This document shows positions 7,286-16,379 of a stretch of 64,000 nt of DNA, piece after piece. The stretch's first letter is position 1. Every line of letters begins with the position of its first letter. Made by a program: the position numbers and the translations under genes. This DNA comes from an uncultured Christensenella sp. (GTDB lineage Bacteria > Bacillota > Clostridia > Christensenellales > UBA3700): assembly GCA_910583735.1 (NCBI GenBank), contig CAJTXS010000004.1, forward strand, positions 23,820-87,819. The letters run 5' to 3'. The notes below the pieces were generated by a model that had not been told where the DNA came from, did not search any database, and saw only the letters and a list, made by a program, of their open reading frames with translations.

Positions 7286-8276
7286 TCATCGCTATCAATA
7301 CCGTTTTCAATTCATTCATCATAATTTTTTCAACTTTTACGACGCCATCAAAAGGTGTTTGCGTTCTTCTTTTATCACGGAGACGGATATACCAAACGCC
7401 AAACTGCACATCTCCTAAAAAGTTTCTATTTTCATAACGGGCAACAGGCGTTCTATGATACACAGACAAATCTGCTATATAGTTTGAGTTTGGGTCAAGA
7501 CAGCTTTCCGGATTAAATGATTTTGACACGCCAATTACCCAACTGTAATTGTGCTTGATTTTTTGTAAAATACGCAGATCTTCTCGTCCGGATTTCATCT
7601 CTTTATATTCAAGCGAGCCGTCTTTAAGCAAGTAACTATCCTGCCCAAGTCTTTTTTTGCCAACCAATTCAGCGACCATTCTTTTTTCTGCTTCTATCAT
7701 ACAGTCTTGAATCTTCCCAATTGCCAAATTATCGAGTTTAGAATCAGGTGCACCAAACTTTGTTGTAGGATAAGGTAAAATTGCAGAAAACTTAATACCC
7801 AAATCTTTCAATTCCTCACTTTCGTTTACTTTCTTGACTTTGGATGCGAAATAAGCGACATCATCCCAACCATCTGCATTTGCTTTATCAGGCAATGCAA
7901 GCACAAATTCTCGGTAAAATATCTCTTTGTGCATACGACGTTCTTCACATTTACAGCAGCCCACGCCTATTTGCCCCGCTATCACGGGAAAAACTTGCTT
8001 GTTGTAGGCAATGTCATCAACTTTGAAAATGTGTCGTGAACCATCTAAAAAGTATTTAATAAGAGGCTCATCAGAAACTATTTTATCTGCTAAAGGTTTT
8101 ATATCTATCGATTTCTTGTATTGGATTGTTTCCGCAGAATCTTTCCATTTCATAACCTTATTAGGGTCATCGTCATAATCAATGGACGGTAGCCCTATAG
8201 AGTCATAACTGTATTTATAAGTATGGTAACTTTTCCCTTTCGTCTCTTTTTCAATTATTTCCATTATCTTTGGCAT
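7281..8276 (-). CDS. NurA-like nuclease, probably truncated at the C terminus
   Basis: A 331-residue protein resembling the NurA 5'-3' nuclease family (PF09376), which works with HerA-type translocases on DNA ends. Motifs seen are FLDGSR with the presumed metal-binding Asp at 78, GQIGVG at 101-106, LKDGSL with Asp 219, and a GVSKS stretch near 249-253. It ends right after LKTVLIAMR, and the TAG stop lies in the copied ATPase sequence at 7281-7285, so the original C terminus (in NurA proteins often with a GYP…AH segment) seems lost. GGAGG lies 6 bases before the ATG. A 12-bp inverted repeat lies about 57 bases upstream of the start. The NurA call is motif-based, not from an alignment. Confidence 0.6.
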   Translation of the reverse strand: MPKIMEIIEKETKGKSYHTYKYSYDSIGLPSIDYDDDPNKVMKWKDSAETIQYKKSIDIKPLADKIVSDEPLIKYFLDGSRHIFKVDDIAYNKQVFPVIAGQIGVGCCKCEERRMHKEIFYREFVLALPDKANADGWDDVAYFASKVKKVNESEELKDLGIKFSAILPYPTTKFGAPDSKLDNLAIGKIQDCMIEAEKRMVAELVGKKRLGQDSYLLKDGSLEYKEMKSGREDLRILQKIKHNYSWVIGVSKSFNPESCLDPNSNYIADLSVYHRTPVARYENRNFLGDVQFGVWYIRLRDKRRTQTPFDGVVKVEKIMMNELKTVLIAMR

Positions 8277-8332
8277 ATTTATCCTCCAAATCAGAACTAA
8301 TGCCCATTAAGTCTTTCTTCTTAGATCGCAGT

Positions 8333-8361
8333 CTATCAAAAGTTTCCATAACTTTTGATAG
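8333..8361. repeat. Perfect 12-bp inverted repeat upstream of the NurA-like gene
   Basis: CTATCAAAAGTT, a 5-base loop TCCAT and AACTTTTGATAG. No T-tract follows on either strand, so an operator or mRNA hairpin is more likely than a terminator. Confidence 0.7.
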
Positions 8362-8429
8362 CTAATACGCACAACAACCCTCCGTACACATATAATTAAG
8401 TATAACATATTTCGACAATTTTTTCAAGT

Positions 8430-8460
8430 AACGCCCATCGGTTTTAATCCGACAGGCGTT
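8430..8460 (-). terminator. Possible terminator hairpin
   Basis: AACGCC…CGG and CCG…GGCGTT form an interrupted hairpin downstream of the small-gene cluster. The flanking tracts are only moderately T-rich on either strand, so direction and function are uncertain. Confidence 0.35.
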
Positions 8461-8588
8461 ATTGCTTTTCTATTCAAATTTTTTGCAAAAGTTTTTTCGT
8501 TGACTTCCGCTTTTATCAGTGCTACCCCTAAACGCCGAAAAGGCAAACTCAAGCGGAGATCGCACTGTTTTTGTCAGTCGTCATCTTC

Positions 8589-8762
8589 TTAATCATCGTT
8601 TTCTCGGCTGCTCCAATATACATCGTTATTAGGATTGCATTGATTAGCGTGGTTATCCAGATTATCCCAATATGCGTGATTATTGGGATTGTTCTGATTG
8701 GCATAATCGTCCAACTGTCGTTGCGTGTGTGTATATCCGGAAACTCCGTGTCCTTTGCTCAT
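8589..8762 (-). CDS. 57-residue protein with an internal duplicated motif
   Basis: The ATG at 8762 is preceded by AAGGAG with an 8-base gap, a strong ribosome binding site. The product starts MSKGHGVSGYTHTQ and contains two related blocks: YANQNNPNNHAYWDN (residues 20-34) and HANQCNPNNDVYWSS (38-52). Asn-rich small proteins with ANQxNPNN motifs occur widely in clostridial mobile DNA, to my knowledge without a known function. The duplicated motif and strong SD make it a convincing gene. It is the last member of a run of minus-strand genes and relics. Confidence 0.75.
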   Translation of the reverse strand: MSKGHGVSGYTHTQRQLDDYANQNNPNNHAYWDNLDNHANQCNPNNDVYWSSRENDD

Positions 8763-8879
8763 AATATAATCTCCTTCCCATCAATAGATGGCATATTTGC
8801 ATTGATACAACCAGTCTTTTTCCGCAGTTCTTTGTTTTTTTATATGTAAACAATTTTGTCATTGCGCTTAAACTGCGTT

Positions 8880-9191
8880 TCACTTTTTTGCTTCTTTAAT
8901 AATTCGATCTTCAAGATCACAAAATAATTTTTGTTCAGAACTTGAATGGCAGAATAAATCTGTGTCTGCTTGATTCTTTTTTCGGGCAGTATTATATTCT
9001 TCAAACGATACTTCGCGGCAGTCTATAATTGCGTCTTTGTGATGATGTTTTACCCTTGGAAAGTTGCGCGCTATTTTCGCCGCTTCGGTTTTTGATTCTG
9101 CTCTTACGGGGAAATCAATCGGCATATAAAAACTTTCCCGACGTGTCCGAATTTCGTAGTTACTATGTAATATTTCATTCTTCGACCTCAA
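8880..9191 (-). CDS. Hypothetical protein, 103 residues
   Basis: I do not recognise this protein. The frame opens with TTG at 9191, overlapping the end of the kinase-like relic by 17 bases; an internal ATG at 9125 is another possible start. It is charged, with no membrane segment. A central SKTEAAKIARNFPRVKHHHKDAIIDCREV looks like a small alpha/beta fold. It probably belonged to the same transcription unit as the two frameshifted genes upstream. The ribosome binding site is weak for either start. Confidence 0.5.
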   Translation of the reverse strand: MRSKNEILHSNYEIRTRRESFYMPIDFPVRAESKTEAAKIARNFPRVKHHHKDAIIDCREVSFEEYNTARKKNQADTDLFCHSSSEQKLFCDLEDRIIKEAKK

Positions 9192-9892
9192 CTAACTGTT
9201 GCGAATATATATCAAAGAAGGTCTCGCACCATTTTAGTATTTCGTATTTTTTAATATCCTGTTCCGAACTAAAATCTAGTTTAGACACAGAATCCGCAAT
9301 ATAATCTTTGATGAATTTAACAACCGTATCAATTTGCTCTTGACTTGCACCGTATATTTCAAATTTGTATTCTATCGTTTCAATTAAGTCCGCATTATTT
9401 CTGAATCTATCGGCAACTCCGCTGAAATTCAAAATCAAGCCAGATAAATCTTCGTACACATTACCGATATGGCAATCGTCCCAATTAGCAACGCACACCA
9501 ACAAATTGCCGTCGAAAGTACAAATTTTCGCCGTTAATATTGCCGTGAACATAAACTTGTCCGTTAAGAATTTTTGCGGATTCTATATGTAAATTTTTAA
9601 GAAATTCCGCAATTTCGGCTATCATATCCGAAGAATACCTATAAGAAGTATTTTGTTCTTTATGAACCTCAAATTCGTCAACGCCGTTTCGTGTCGATAA
9701 CAATTTAGGAATGGGCAATTCCACTTGTTCAAAATTGGCATACATTTCGTATTCAACAGGATTGTCAGTATGTAATTTTATAACATTACCCGACTTATTC
9801 CTTTGTAGCTGTTTCGTCCCTAAAAATTCGTTTGTCTCGCGCACAAGCATTTTATTATTTATTTCTTTTATCTGCGATATTTTCTCTCTCAT
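9175..9892 (-). pseudogene. Frameshifted aminoglycoside-phosphotransferase-like kinase
   Basis: Two overlapping frames together make one APH/choline-kinase-like protein. The first (9485-9892) gives an N lobe with VIKLHTDNPVEYEMYA, a hinge, and the catalytic-loop start HGNINGEN. The second (9175-9552) continues with ICTFDGNLLVCVANWDDCHIGN, whose NWDD matches the metal-binding DxD-type motif of the family, and a helical C lobe. The frame breaks near 9522-9530 at a GAAAATTTG run. The canonical HGD is HGN here. Either the gene is dead or the base call is wrong. If intact it would phosphorylate a small molecule or protein. Confidence 0.65.
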
Positions 9893-9966
9893 TTCGGAAG
9901 TTATATCCGTATTTAAATAATAATCTTTTATAACAATGACGCAACCGCGCGTGGTATAAAGTAAAT

Positions 9967-10906
9967 CTACGCTTCCGTTTCTTTAATTGTAAATGATTCA
10001 ATTCCGAATTCGTCGTTTTCTATTGCCGTAGCGATAACTTCGGGCTTGTTTTCTATTCCATAATTTAATATTGCAATTATTTTCTTGGCATAATTCTTCG
10101 GATCGTCAAATGCAGATTCCAACAACTTATTTAATATCGGGTTTATAAAAACGCCGCTATGATTATCGTTTTGTAATCCATGATTAATTTCCGATAAAGA
10201 GTAAGTTGCTTTTGTCAGATATGTATTAAAAATATCCGTAGAATCGAGAATTTTTTTGAACACTTCTTTGCCGTAAAATTGTCTTTGCTCATCATAATAG
10301 TTTGTAAGCGTATCATAAGCATAAAATAATTTCGTAAACGTCTTTCCATCATCCACCTCAAATAGGACATCGGCGATTTTATCGATATTTTCACCGTAAC
10401 AATAACAATTTGTGTTATCAGCCGAAAAGAAAGACGTCCTCACACATTCGTAACGTAGCGCAAATTCATTTACTAAATATTTAATTCCGTTTGTCGCCCT
10501 GAATTCGATTATATAGTCGAATATGCCCTTGCTGTATTCATCGGTATAAAATATAACGGAATGATCACTGTAGCTTGTATCTGCAGCCAAATTTGCAAAT
10601 TCTTCGTATGAACTTGTTGCCTCTGTATAACGCAACCCGCGACTGCGATAAAACGGTTTAATGTTTGAATCATCGGTAAGCAAATCTGCGATTCTGATAT
10701 CAAATATTCGTTCTAACGGAATATAATATTTTGAATTCAACTCCCTTTCGCCGTTTAGCATTTTTGTGAAGCTGCCCTTATCGCGTTCTGCCTTTTCGTA
10801 AACCGATTCATCGCCAAGCTGTCCGTATATTTTATGAGCAAATCTTTGTAAGTAGCTATTTTTGCATTTTGCATAAGACGATCTATTTTTTTTCTCTTGG
10901 CTTCAT
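9967..10906 (-). pseudogene. Frameshifted HTH-like protein of unknown function
   Basis: A 264-codon frame starts at 10761 (MLNGERELNSKYY…), but the same frame is open upstream with convincing sequence (SYLQRFAHKIYGQL…DKGSFTKMLNGE). It reaches a plausible ATG at 10906 with CGGAG upstream if one base is removed from a run of eight A (10886-10893 on the plus strand, as T). The N-terminal ~80 residues look like a helix-turn-helix module ending in PLERIFDIRIADLL. The rest (FANLAADTSYSDHSVIFYTDE…) I do not recognise. It pairs with the kinase-like gene downstream. A homopolymer slip could be decay, phase variation or a sequencing error. Confidence 0.55.
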
Positions 10907-11090
10907 TTAAACTGTCTCCGTGGTTTAGTTGCAAATTTCATATCAGCGCACAATGAAAAAATTAAATATAGAGTTGTCATTTTGAGTATTTTGACTGTCA
11001 TACAGTTGCTATGCTTTTGATAATTCTTTTGAATAAAAATGACAACTGTAACAAAAAGATGTGCCCATTTATCACATTCATAAAACTAAA

Positions 11091-12473
11091 TCATATTAGG
11101 TTATTTTTTGACAACATGTCTAAAACCTTTGCACCCGGCTCCATACTTATAGCAGTATATTGTCTAGACAAAACAAGAGGCACAATAGAAGAAGTATCTA
11201 GATCACATTTCAACTCTTGCAACAAACTCAATGCTCTTTGAAGATTATTATATTTCGAATAATCACTCTTGTCTTTTTTAAAAACTTCTAACGGATGCTT
11301 ATTTCCAACGATGTAAGGCAAATCAAAAATTACAATATTACCTTGCTTATTTTTCCAGATAAAATCTTGTCCATAATATGTTTCATTACCAAACGTTGTA
11401 TTAGATGCTTTTCTATTATAATCTATATATTTCTCTCTGAATTCATCTGACACACATAACAATGAATTTGGTTCTAAATATTGATTAATAAGGCTTGCAT
11501 AATCATTGATTGCTAACCCACCATTTAATAGCCCAATTATCAACAAGTCGGAATAATTTTTCTTTCGCAATTGCACGTTTATTTCGTAAATTACTTTCAT
11601 TAAAGATCCATATAACCATGCTGCCGTTCCAGCTATAGCCAATGGCCCATTTACTACAATTGCCAGTCCATTAAACATCTTAAGATATGAATCTTTATTT
11701 TTTAATTTTAATATTCTTAATAAATGTGCCAATTGAATATGTCGAATTGCTTTTTCGAATCTTCCAAGTACTCCTTTATTAGTTGGAGAACAATCGTCTA
11801 CCTCTTCATATAATCTCAAAGTGTCCGTAGCAAATATTCGCTTATGGCACTCTGGGCAATATTGCTCCTCTTCAATATTATATACATCCAGTTCCTTTCT
11901 CCCGCAGCCATTAGGACATTCGTGCAGCATAATTTTATTAGGTTTGCCATTTTCTCTTAATGAAGACAACCAAAACAACGTAGATTTCAAACTTGTGTTC
12001 CTATCCGTCTTTTCTTCTCTTATATTTTCAAAATACTCATCTAATGCTAATCTAAAACTTTCCTTTGTTGTTTCTGCATCTTTAAATTTTATATTACTAC
12101 TCGGTAAAACAAATGTTATTGCTTCCTTCTCATCGGTAAATTCAGCAACTCTGAAAGGATTAACGAATCTAGACCCTTTTAGAGATAATAGATCGTTGTT
12201 TTTTAAGAGACTATTAACTAGTTTGACGTAACCGATATTAGTAAAAGGTATATTGTCTCGAACTTGAGATTCATAACTACTAGAATCAATAGTAATGATA
12301 TTGTCTGGTAGTTTTTCAGAATCTGAAATGCTTACCTTGATAAATTTTCTTGTTATTTGCAATATCTCATCTTCTGACGGCTCTCTCATATATGTACAAC
12401 TTTTTAAAAAGTCTACTACATCTGGATTTTGGGCAATGTCAACATGCGAAGTCTTGTTAATATTATTAGTCAT
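11091..12473 (-). CDS. NurA-like nuclease with zinc ribbon, partner of HerA
   Basis: The last gene of a four-gene operon, 460 residues. A NurA-like core is suggested by ITIDSSSYE (presumed catalytic Asp 63), the central segment LAIVVNGPLAIAG (271-282) in the place of the family's DGPL motif, and a C-terminal IVPLVLSRQYTAISMEPGAK. The central acidic residue appears as Asn 275, which could weaken catalysis. A four-Cys zinc ribbon is inserted at C186, C190, C206 and C209. It overlaps the HerA gene by 8 bases, so the two are translationally coupled, and HerA-NurA pairing is a known end-resection complex. Its fold assignment should be treated as a motif-level inference. Confidence 0.65.
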   Translation of the reverse strand: MTNNINKTSHVDIAQNPDVVDFLKSCTYMREPSEDEILQITRKFIKVSISDSEKLPDNIITIDSSSYESQVRDNIPFTNIGYVKLVNSLLKNNDLLSLKGSRFVNPFRVAEFTDEKEAITFVLPSSNIKFKDAETTKESFRLALDEYFENIREEKTDRNTSLKSTLFWLSSLRENGKPNKIMLHECPNGCGRKELDVYNIEEEQYCPECHKRIFATDTLRLYEEVDDCSPTNKGVLGRFEKAIRHIQLAHLLRILKLKNKDSYLKMFNGLAIVVNGPLAIAGTAAWLYGSLMKVIYEINVQLRKKNYSDLLIIGLLNGGLAINDYASLINQYLEPNSLLCVSDEFREKYIDYNRKASNTTFGNETYYGQDFIWKNKQGNIVIFDLPYIVGNKHPLEVFKKDKSDYSKYNNLQRALSLLQELKCDLDTSSIVPLVLSRQYTAISMEPGAKVLDMLSKNNLI

Positions 12474-14436
12474 TTATTCCTTGTTCCTCCCTTATTTTTA
12501 TGGGATCAAATCGATCAATTTGAATAGGAATAACAAATGGGCTTGATAATGTTTTTACTCTTGCAAAACCCACATCTTGACTTCTGAGTAATGACTGACT
12601 AAAATCCGAAAAATCATAAAACTTTGCCAGTTCCTTAATTTCCTTTTCACTATTTAAATGCGTTACAAACCAATTCTCTGTATTTGCTAAAATATTAGAG
12701 TGCACCGATGATACTTCCTGTGTTGCATAAACTAATGCAATACGATACTTGGCCCCCTCCTTTGCCAATCGTGGCCACGTATCAGTTAACTCCATTTTAT
12801 TACCAATCAAGTTATGTGCTTCTTCAATATATACAACTATATTTGGTGGATTCTTGCCGTCAGTAAACATCTCCATTGATTTATTAAAAATATATTTTGC
12901 TATTTTTTTGCTGATATTCTCACGCAATAATGCTAGTCCCACCGACAAGTCCAGTATTACTATTTTTCCTTGGAGTAAATGATTATAAATCTCCTGAGCA
13001 ACATCCGCATCTCTATCGGGAGTGTGATATTTATTTGCTTCAAATAAAGCTTTAAAGCCAAAAATAGGTTTATCCTCATCATTTCTTCCCGCCATAATAT
13101 TTAATAGCGATTTGCACTCACTATCAAGCCATTCGTGCTTGCTACTATTTAAAATAGGATTTGCAAGATTCACTTCACGTGCTTTTTCAAAGAACTCAAT
13201 TGCTTGATCAAAATCAATTCCTTGATTTGGATCAATATTAGAACCTATTTTTAACAAAATGTCATTTGAAACCTTAAACTTTATTTTATAGTTTTTTGCT
13301 GGCAGGAATCTTGCTTTATTTAATAATGTTTTATAGATTGCTAATTTTAAATTATACCTATTTATTAAATTGTACTCTGCCCCCTCCGGCTTATATAAAG
13401 ATATATTCTTAAATGCTTTTAAATCATTTGACATATTTGGCATATTCAGAACATCACAAATGATCTGAAAGCCTTCTTCTATCTGTTCATAGAAATTTGT
13501 TAAAAGAGGCTTAAATCCAATTGTGGGTAGCATTCTATATCTTATACAATCATCCTTGTAAATATCTGCAATCGCTCCTTTATCTTGCTCGTTTGCATTA
13601 GCATATTCACCATTTATATCATATATTAACTGTCCTATTGGCAAATTAAATTTCTTTGATATTCCTTTGACAACTGATATTGTCTGTTTAATCATATTAG
13701 ATTTACCTGTTCGAGTCATACCTAAAACTGCAGTTCTACGTGCAAGAAAATCCGATGGCTGTATAGTAAACGGCACCAAATCAGATGAGTCATTTCTATG
13801 TAGTCTATCAGTAGAAGTATATCTTACCGTACCAATTTTAAATGCTTCAACCTCTCCTTGTATTCCCAAGGATTTAAATTCAGCTTTTGAGCTATTTTTT
13901 CTAATCGGATCAACATAATTCACAATACGATCGAGTGCTATACCTGTCGGCATATAGACGTTTAATTTTAATGATGAATAAAAAGTCTCTATATCGCTAC
14001 CTAAAATCAATTCTTCATTTTTTATATAGAACGTTCCTAATACCCTGCACTCTAAACCGCTAAATTGCATCTTATTTCTTGTTATAGCGTCATAATAATC
14101 TTTATCGTCCTCTCCGAAAACAACCTTTTGTTTTTGAAAACCATCGATTTTCGTTTTTATCATATCATCATCTTGAGGCAACTTACATGAGCCATTCACT
14201 CTAAATAATATTACTTGTCTATCAAGCTCATCAGCTTCATTGAATTTTTTAGGATTAAATGAAGTAGCCACTAAAAATGAATTGTGAGGAATACCTTTAA
14301 CATTCTGTTTCCATTCATCGTTCGTTACAATAAGTGCCTGTTCATAATTTATTGAATAAACCCAGCCAATAAAATTATCTTCTTGAATCAAATCAAGCAA
14401 CTTATTATCTACGTCAATCTTATCAACTATACTCAT
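12466..14436 (-). CDS. HerA/FtsK-type hexameric DNA translocase (DUF87 ATPase)
   Basis: A 656-residue ATPase of the HerA-FtsK superfamily. An N-terminal beta-rich HAS-like domain (about 1-220) precedes Walker A GMTRTGKS (239-246), the characteristic YDINGEY (272-278), Walker B IVVYIEEAH (533-541) and the sensor/arginine-finger region LAKEGAKYRIALVYATQE. Such proteins form hexameric rings that pump double-stranded DNA and license partner nucleases. It is the third gene of the operon, 10 bases after the adenine methylase and overlapping the NurA-like gene by 8. Length and motif order are normal. In this context a role in defence rather than housekeeping repair is likely. Confidence 0.88.
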   Translation of the reverse strand: MSIVDKIDVDNKLLDLIQEDNFIGWVYSINYEQALIVTNDEWKQNVKGIPHNSFLVATSFNPKKFNEADELDRQVILFRVNGSCKLPQDDDMIKTKIDGFQKQKVVFGEDDKDYYDAITRNKMQFSGLECRVLGTFYIKNEELILGSDIETFYSSLKLNVYMPTGIALDRIVNYVDPIRKNSSKAEFKSLGIQGEVEAFKIGTVRYTSTDRLHRNDSSDLVPFTIQPSDFLARRTAVLGMTRTGKSNMIKQTISVVKGISKKFNLPIGQLIYDINGEYANANEQDKGAIADIYKDDCIRYRMLPTIGFKPLLTNFYEQIEEGFQIICDVLNMPNMSNDLKAFKNISLYKPEGAEYNLINRYNLKLAIYKTLLNKARFLPAKNYKIKFKVSNDILLKIGSNIDPNQGIDFDQAIEFFEKAREVNLANPILNSSKHEWLDSECKSLLNIMAGRNDEDKPIFGFKALFEANKYHTPDRDADVAQEIYNHLLQGKIVILDLSVGLALLRENISKKIAKYIFNKSMEMFTDGKNPPNIVVYIEEAHNLIGNKMELTDTWPRLAKEGAKYRIALVYATQEVSSVHSNILANTENWFVTHLNSEKEIKELAKFYDFSDFSQSLLRSQDVGFARVKTLSSPFVIPIQIDRFDPIKIREEQGIND

Positions 14437-14446
14437 ATTACACTCC

Positions 14447-15307
14447 TCATCGTATGTCTATTTTTAATTTATCCATAATGTCTTTACTCGGCCAGAAATC
14501 ATCTGATAATGCAATTATCTCTTTATTCCTACCTTTATTTGCTGCGCTATAATTTATCTCATACCTTTTTATATATTTATCTTTATATAACTCAACCATT
14601 TCATTCTCATCGTCATATGTTAACATCCACGGAATATCTGCTTTACATATTAATTTTGCAATATCACGATGGTCTGTATAATTAAAGAAATTTTTATATA
14701 ATTCTTTTCCTTTCTTAAAGTAAGGAGGATCAAAATACGCAAAGCTATTGTAATTATACAGAGGCAAGTAATCAACTATAAACTCTCTTATTTCTTTATT
14801 GTAAAGGATAATTCTTTCTTTAAATTTAGCGATTCGCCTAATTCTATTAATTAAATCAACCTTATTGTATCTTGCATCAATCAAATAATTACCAGTTTGA
14901 TCATATCCTCCAATTGGTCCAGCTTTTATAATCCCTGATCTATTTGTTCTATTTAAATAAAAAGTTGCAAAAGCTAATTCAATAGAATATTCATTATTAT
15001 GCTCAACATAAATCTTTTTTTGTTCTCGCCATTCTTCAACTGAAATTGGTTTTGTCTCTATTAAAGAAACGAATTTATCCGTCTCATTTATTATAGCATT
15101 CCATATGGAATATATTGCTACGTCGTAATCATTTATAACTATTCTATCTGTTTGATTATTAAAAAGCAATGCTAGCGCTACCCCAGCACCACCTGCAAAA
15201 GGTTCAATATAAGTCCCGTTTTTCACACCGGAACTTTCCATTAATAAATTGACCAACGGCGTTATTTTAGCTTTTCCACCTGGATATCTTAACGGAGAAT
15301 AGTTCAT
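14447..15307 (-). CDS. DNA adenine N6-methyltransferase, Dam family
   Basis: A 286-residue alpha-type adenine methylase (PF02086). YSPLRYPGGK (residues 3-12) and EPFAGGAGVAL (35-45) form the SAM-binding motifs, NRTNRSGI (119-126) lies in the target-recognition region, and FDPPY (192-196) is catalytic motif IV. A start at 15328 would overlap the previous stop as ATGA, but AGGAG sits 7 bases before the ATG at 15307 and family members usually begin MNYSPLRYPGGK, so 15307 is chosen. In the operon it would mark self DNA, by analogy to restriction-modification, for the HerA/NurA pair. The target sequence is unknown; GATC is common for the family. Confidence 0.9.
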   Translation of the reverse strand: MNYSPLRYPGGKAKITPLVNLLMESSGVKNGTYIEPFAGGAGVALALLFNNQTDRIVINDYDVAIYSIWNAIINETDKFVSLIETKPISVEEWREQKKIYVEHNNEYSIELAFATFYLNRTNRSGIIKAGPIGGYDQTGNYLIDARYNKVDLINRIRRIAKFKERIILYNKEIREFIVDYLPLYNYNSFAYFDPPYFKKGKELYKNFFNYTDHRDIAKLICKADIPWMLTYDDENEMVELYKDKYIKRYEINYSAANKGRNKEIIALSDDFWPSKDIMDKLKIDIR

Positions 15308-15324
15308 ATCACCACTCCTAATTA

Positions 15325-16251
15325 TCATAATTCGATTTTGATCGAATTAATCAATGTTTCAAATTTAAACACTTTATCTGATGCATCTTTTAAATTAATC
15401 AAGATTTTCAATTTCTCTTTTTCAATCTCTTTTTGCCTTATTATATCAATCATCCCATCGCTAACTATTACAAACAGTGACTTTTGATATTGCGTATGAG
15501 CTTGGATTTGAAGTGGTTTTTCACTAATACTTAATAATTCTTTTGCAAAGCGCTCTGTCTGGTCCTCTATATACTTAATCTGCCGTCCTGTTGATGTATT
15601 ATTATATTGCCAGTTAACATTTCCATTATGGAATATGAATGATTTATCACTATTATTATCAATAAGTATTTGCAAACAACATACCTGTTCATTTTTAGTC
15701 CCATGCCGCAAATTAATAAATTTTATAGCATTATCTTTTACAACTAAATCAATTTTCTGACGATTTGCATAAATCTCATCCAAATCATTCCTATTTGCTA
15801 TAAAATTTGTTGCCCCATGCCTTATATAGATTTCCCCTGTCCTTAATGCACATCCTTTCTTGTTATATTCTTTTTTTATTATATATGGACGATCTATATT
15901 GTTGAAAATTATTAATGCTAAAAGTTTCTTACCATTGTATTTAAATCTAAATAACTCTACGTTAATAAAAGGTTCACAATACTCATTTAATAATTGATTT
16001 ATTTCTGAGATATCTCTTACCTTTTCATAATCAACATCCATTATATTATTTTTATCATTATCTAGTCCTATGATTATATATTTTTCCTCATTACTACTGA
16101 CATTTGCAAAACTTACTACATCTTTTATTAAATCTGGCGTTTTTTCTTTATGATAAAACTCCTGCTTGAAATCTACAAATTCTGTTTCATTTTGGCTTTC
16201 AATTAGTTGTATTATTTTCTGTTCTCTTAGTTTGTCTTTATCCATAGTCAT
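15325..16251 (-). CDS. AlbA_2 (Schlafen-type) domain protein, first gene of defence operon
   Basis: A 308-residue protein whose N terminus (ETEFVDFKQEFY at about 23-34, then DVVSFANV, YIIIGLD and later GEIYIRHGATNFIA at about 149-162) matches the AlbA_2 DNA-binding domain (PF04326) found in Schlafen-like regulators and defence proteins. The C-terminal half (about 170-308) is a beta-rich domain I do not recognise, with no helicase motifs. It opens the operon just after a good promoter. The SD is weak, and ATG at 16245 (third codon) is an alternative start. It may act as the sensor or the operon regulator. Confidence 0.75.
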   Translation of the reverse strand: MTMDKDKLREQKIIQLIESQNETEFVDFKQEFYHKEKTPDLIKDVVSFANVSSNEEKYIIIGLDNDKNNIMDVDYEKVRDISEINQLLNEYCEPFINVELFRFKYNGKKLLALIIFNNIDRPYIIKKEYNKKGCALRTGEIYIRHGATNFIANRNDLDEIYANRQKIDLVVKDNAIKFINLRHGTKNEQVCCLQILIDNNSDKSFIFHNGNVNWQYNNTSTGRQIKYIEDQTERFAKELLSISEKPLQIQAHTQYQKSLFVIVSDGMIDIIRQKEIEKEKLKILINLKDASDKVFKFETLINSIKIEL

Positions 16252-16297
16252 ATAAAATAAAATATTACGCCTCTATAATATCACTATCTGTATTATA

Positions 16298-16326
16298 AAT
16301 ATAACATAATGATGAGATGAAATCAA
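16298..16326 (-). promoter_or_regulatory. Promoter of the AlbA_2-Dam-HerA-NurA operon
   Basis: On the minus strand TTGATT, a 17-bp spacer and TATATT, about 47 bases upstream of the first ATG. A second AT-rich TATAAT-like site lies slightly nearer. Confidence 0.65.
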
Positions 16327-16379
16327 GTCTTTATAATAAAGTTGTCCATCCCATATCAATCGAAAATCTTTATTAAAAT

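Noticed and set aside
8571..8849. 92-codon plus-strand frame rich in Ile and Val
   Set aside because: It is antisense to the 57-residue gene, which has a strong SD and an internal repeat.
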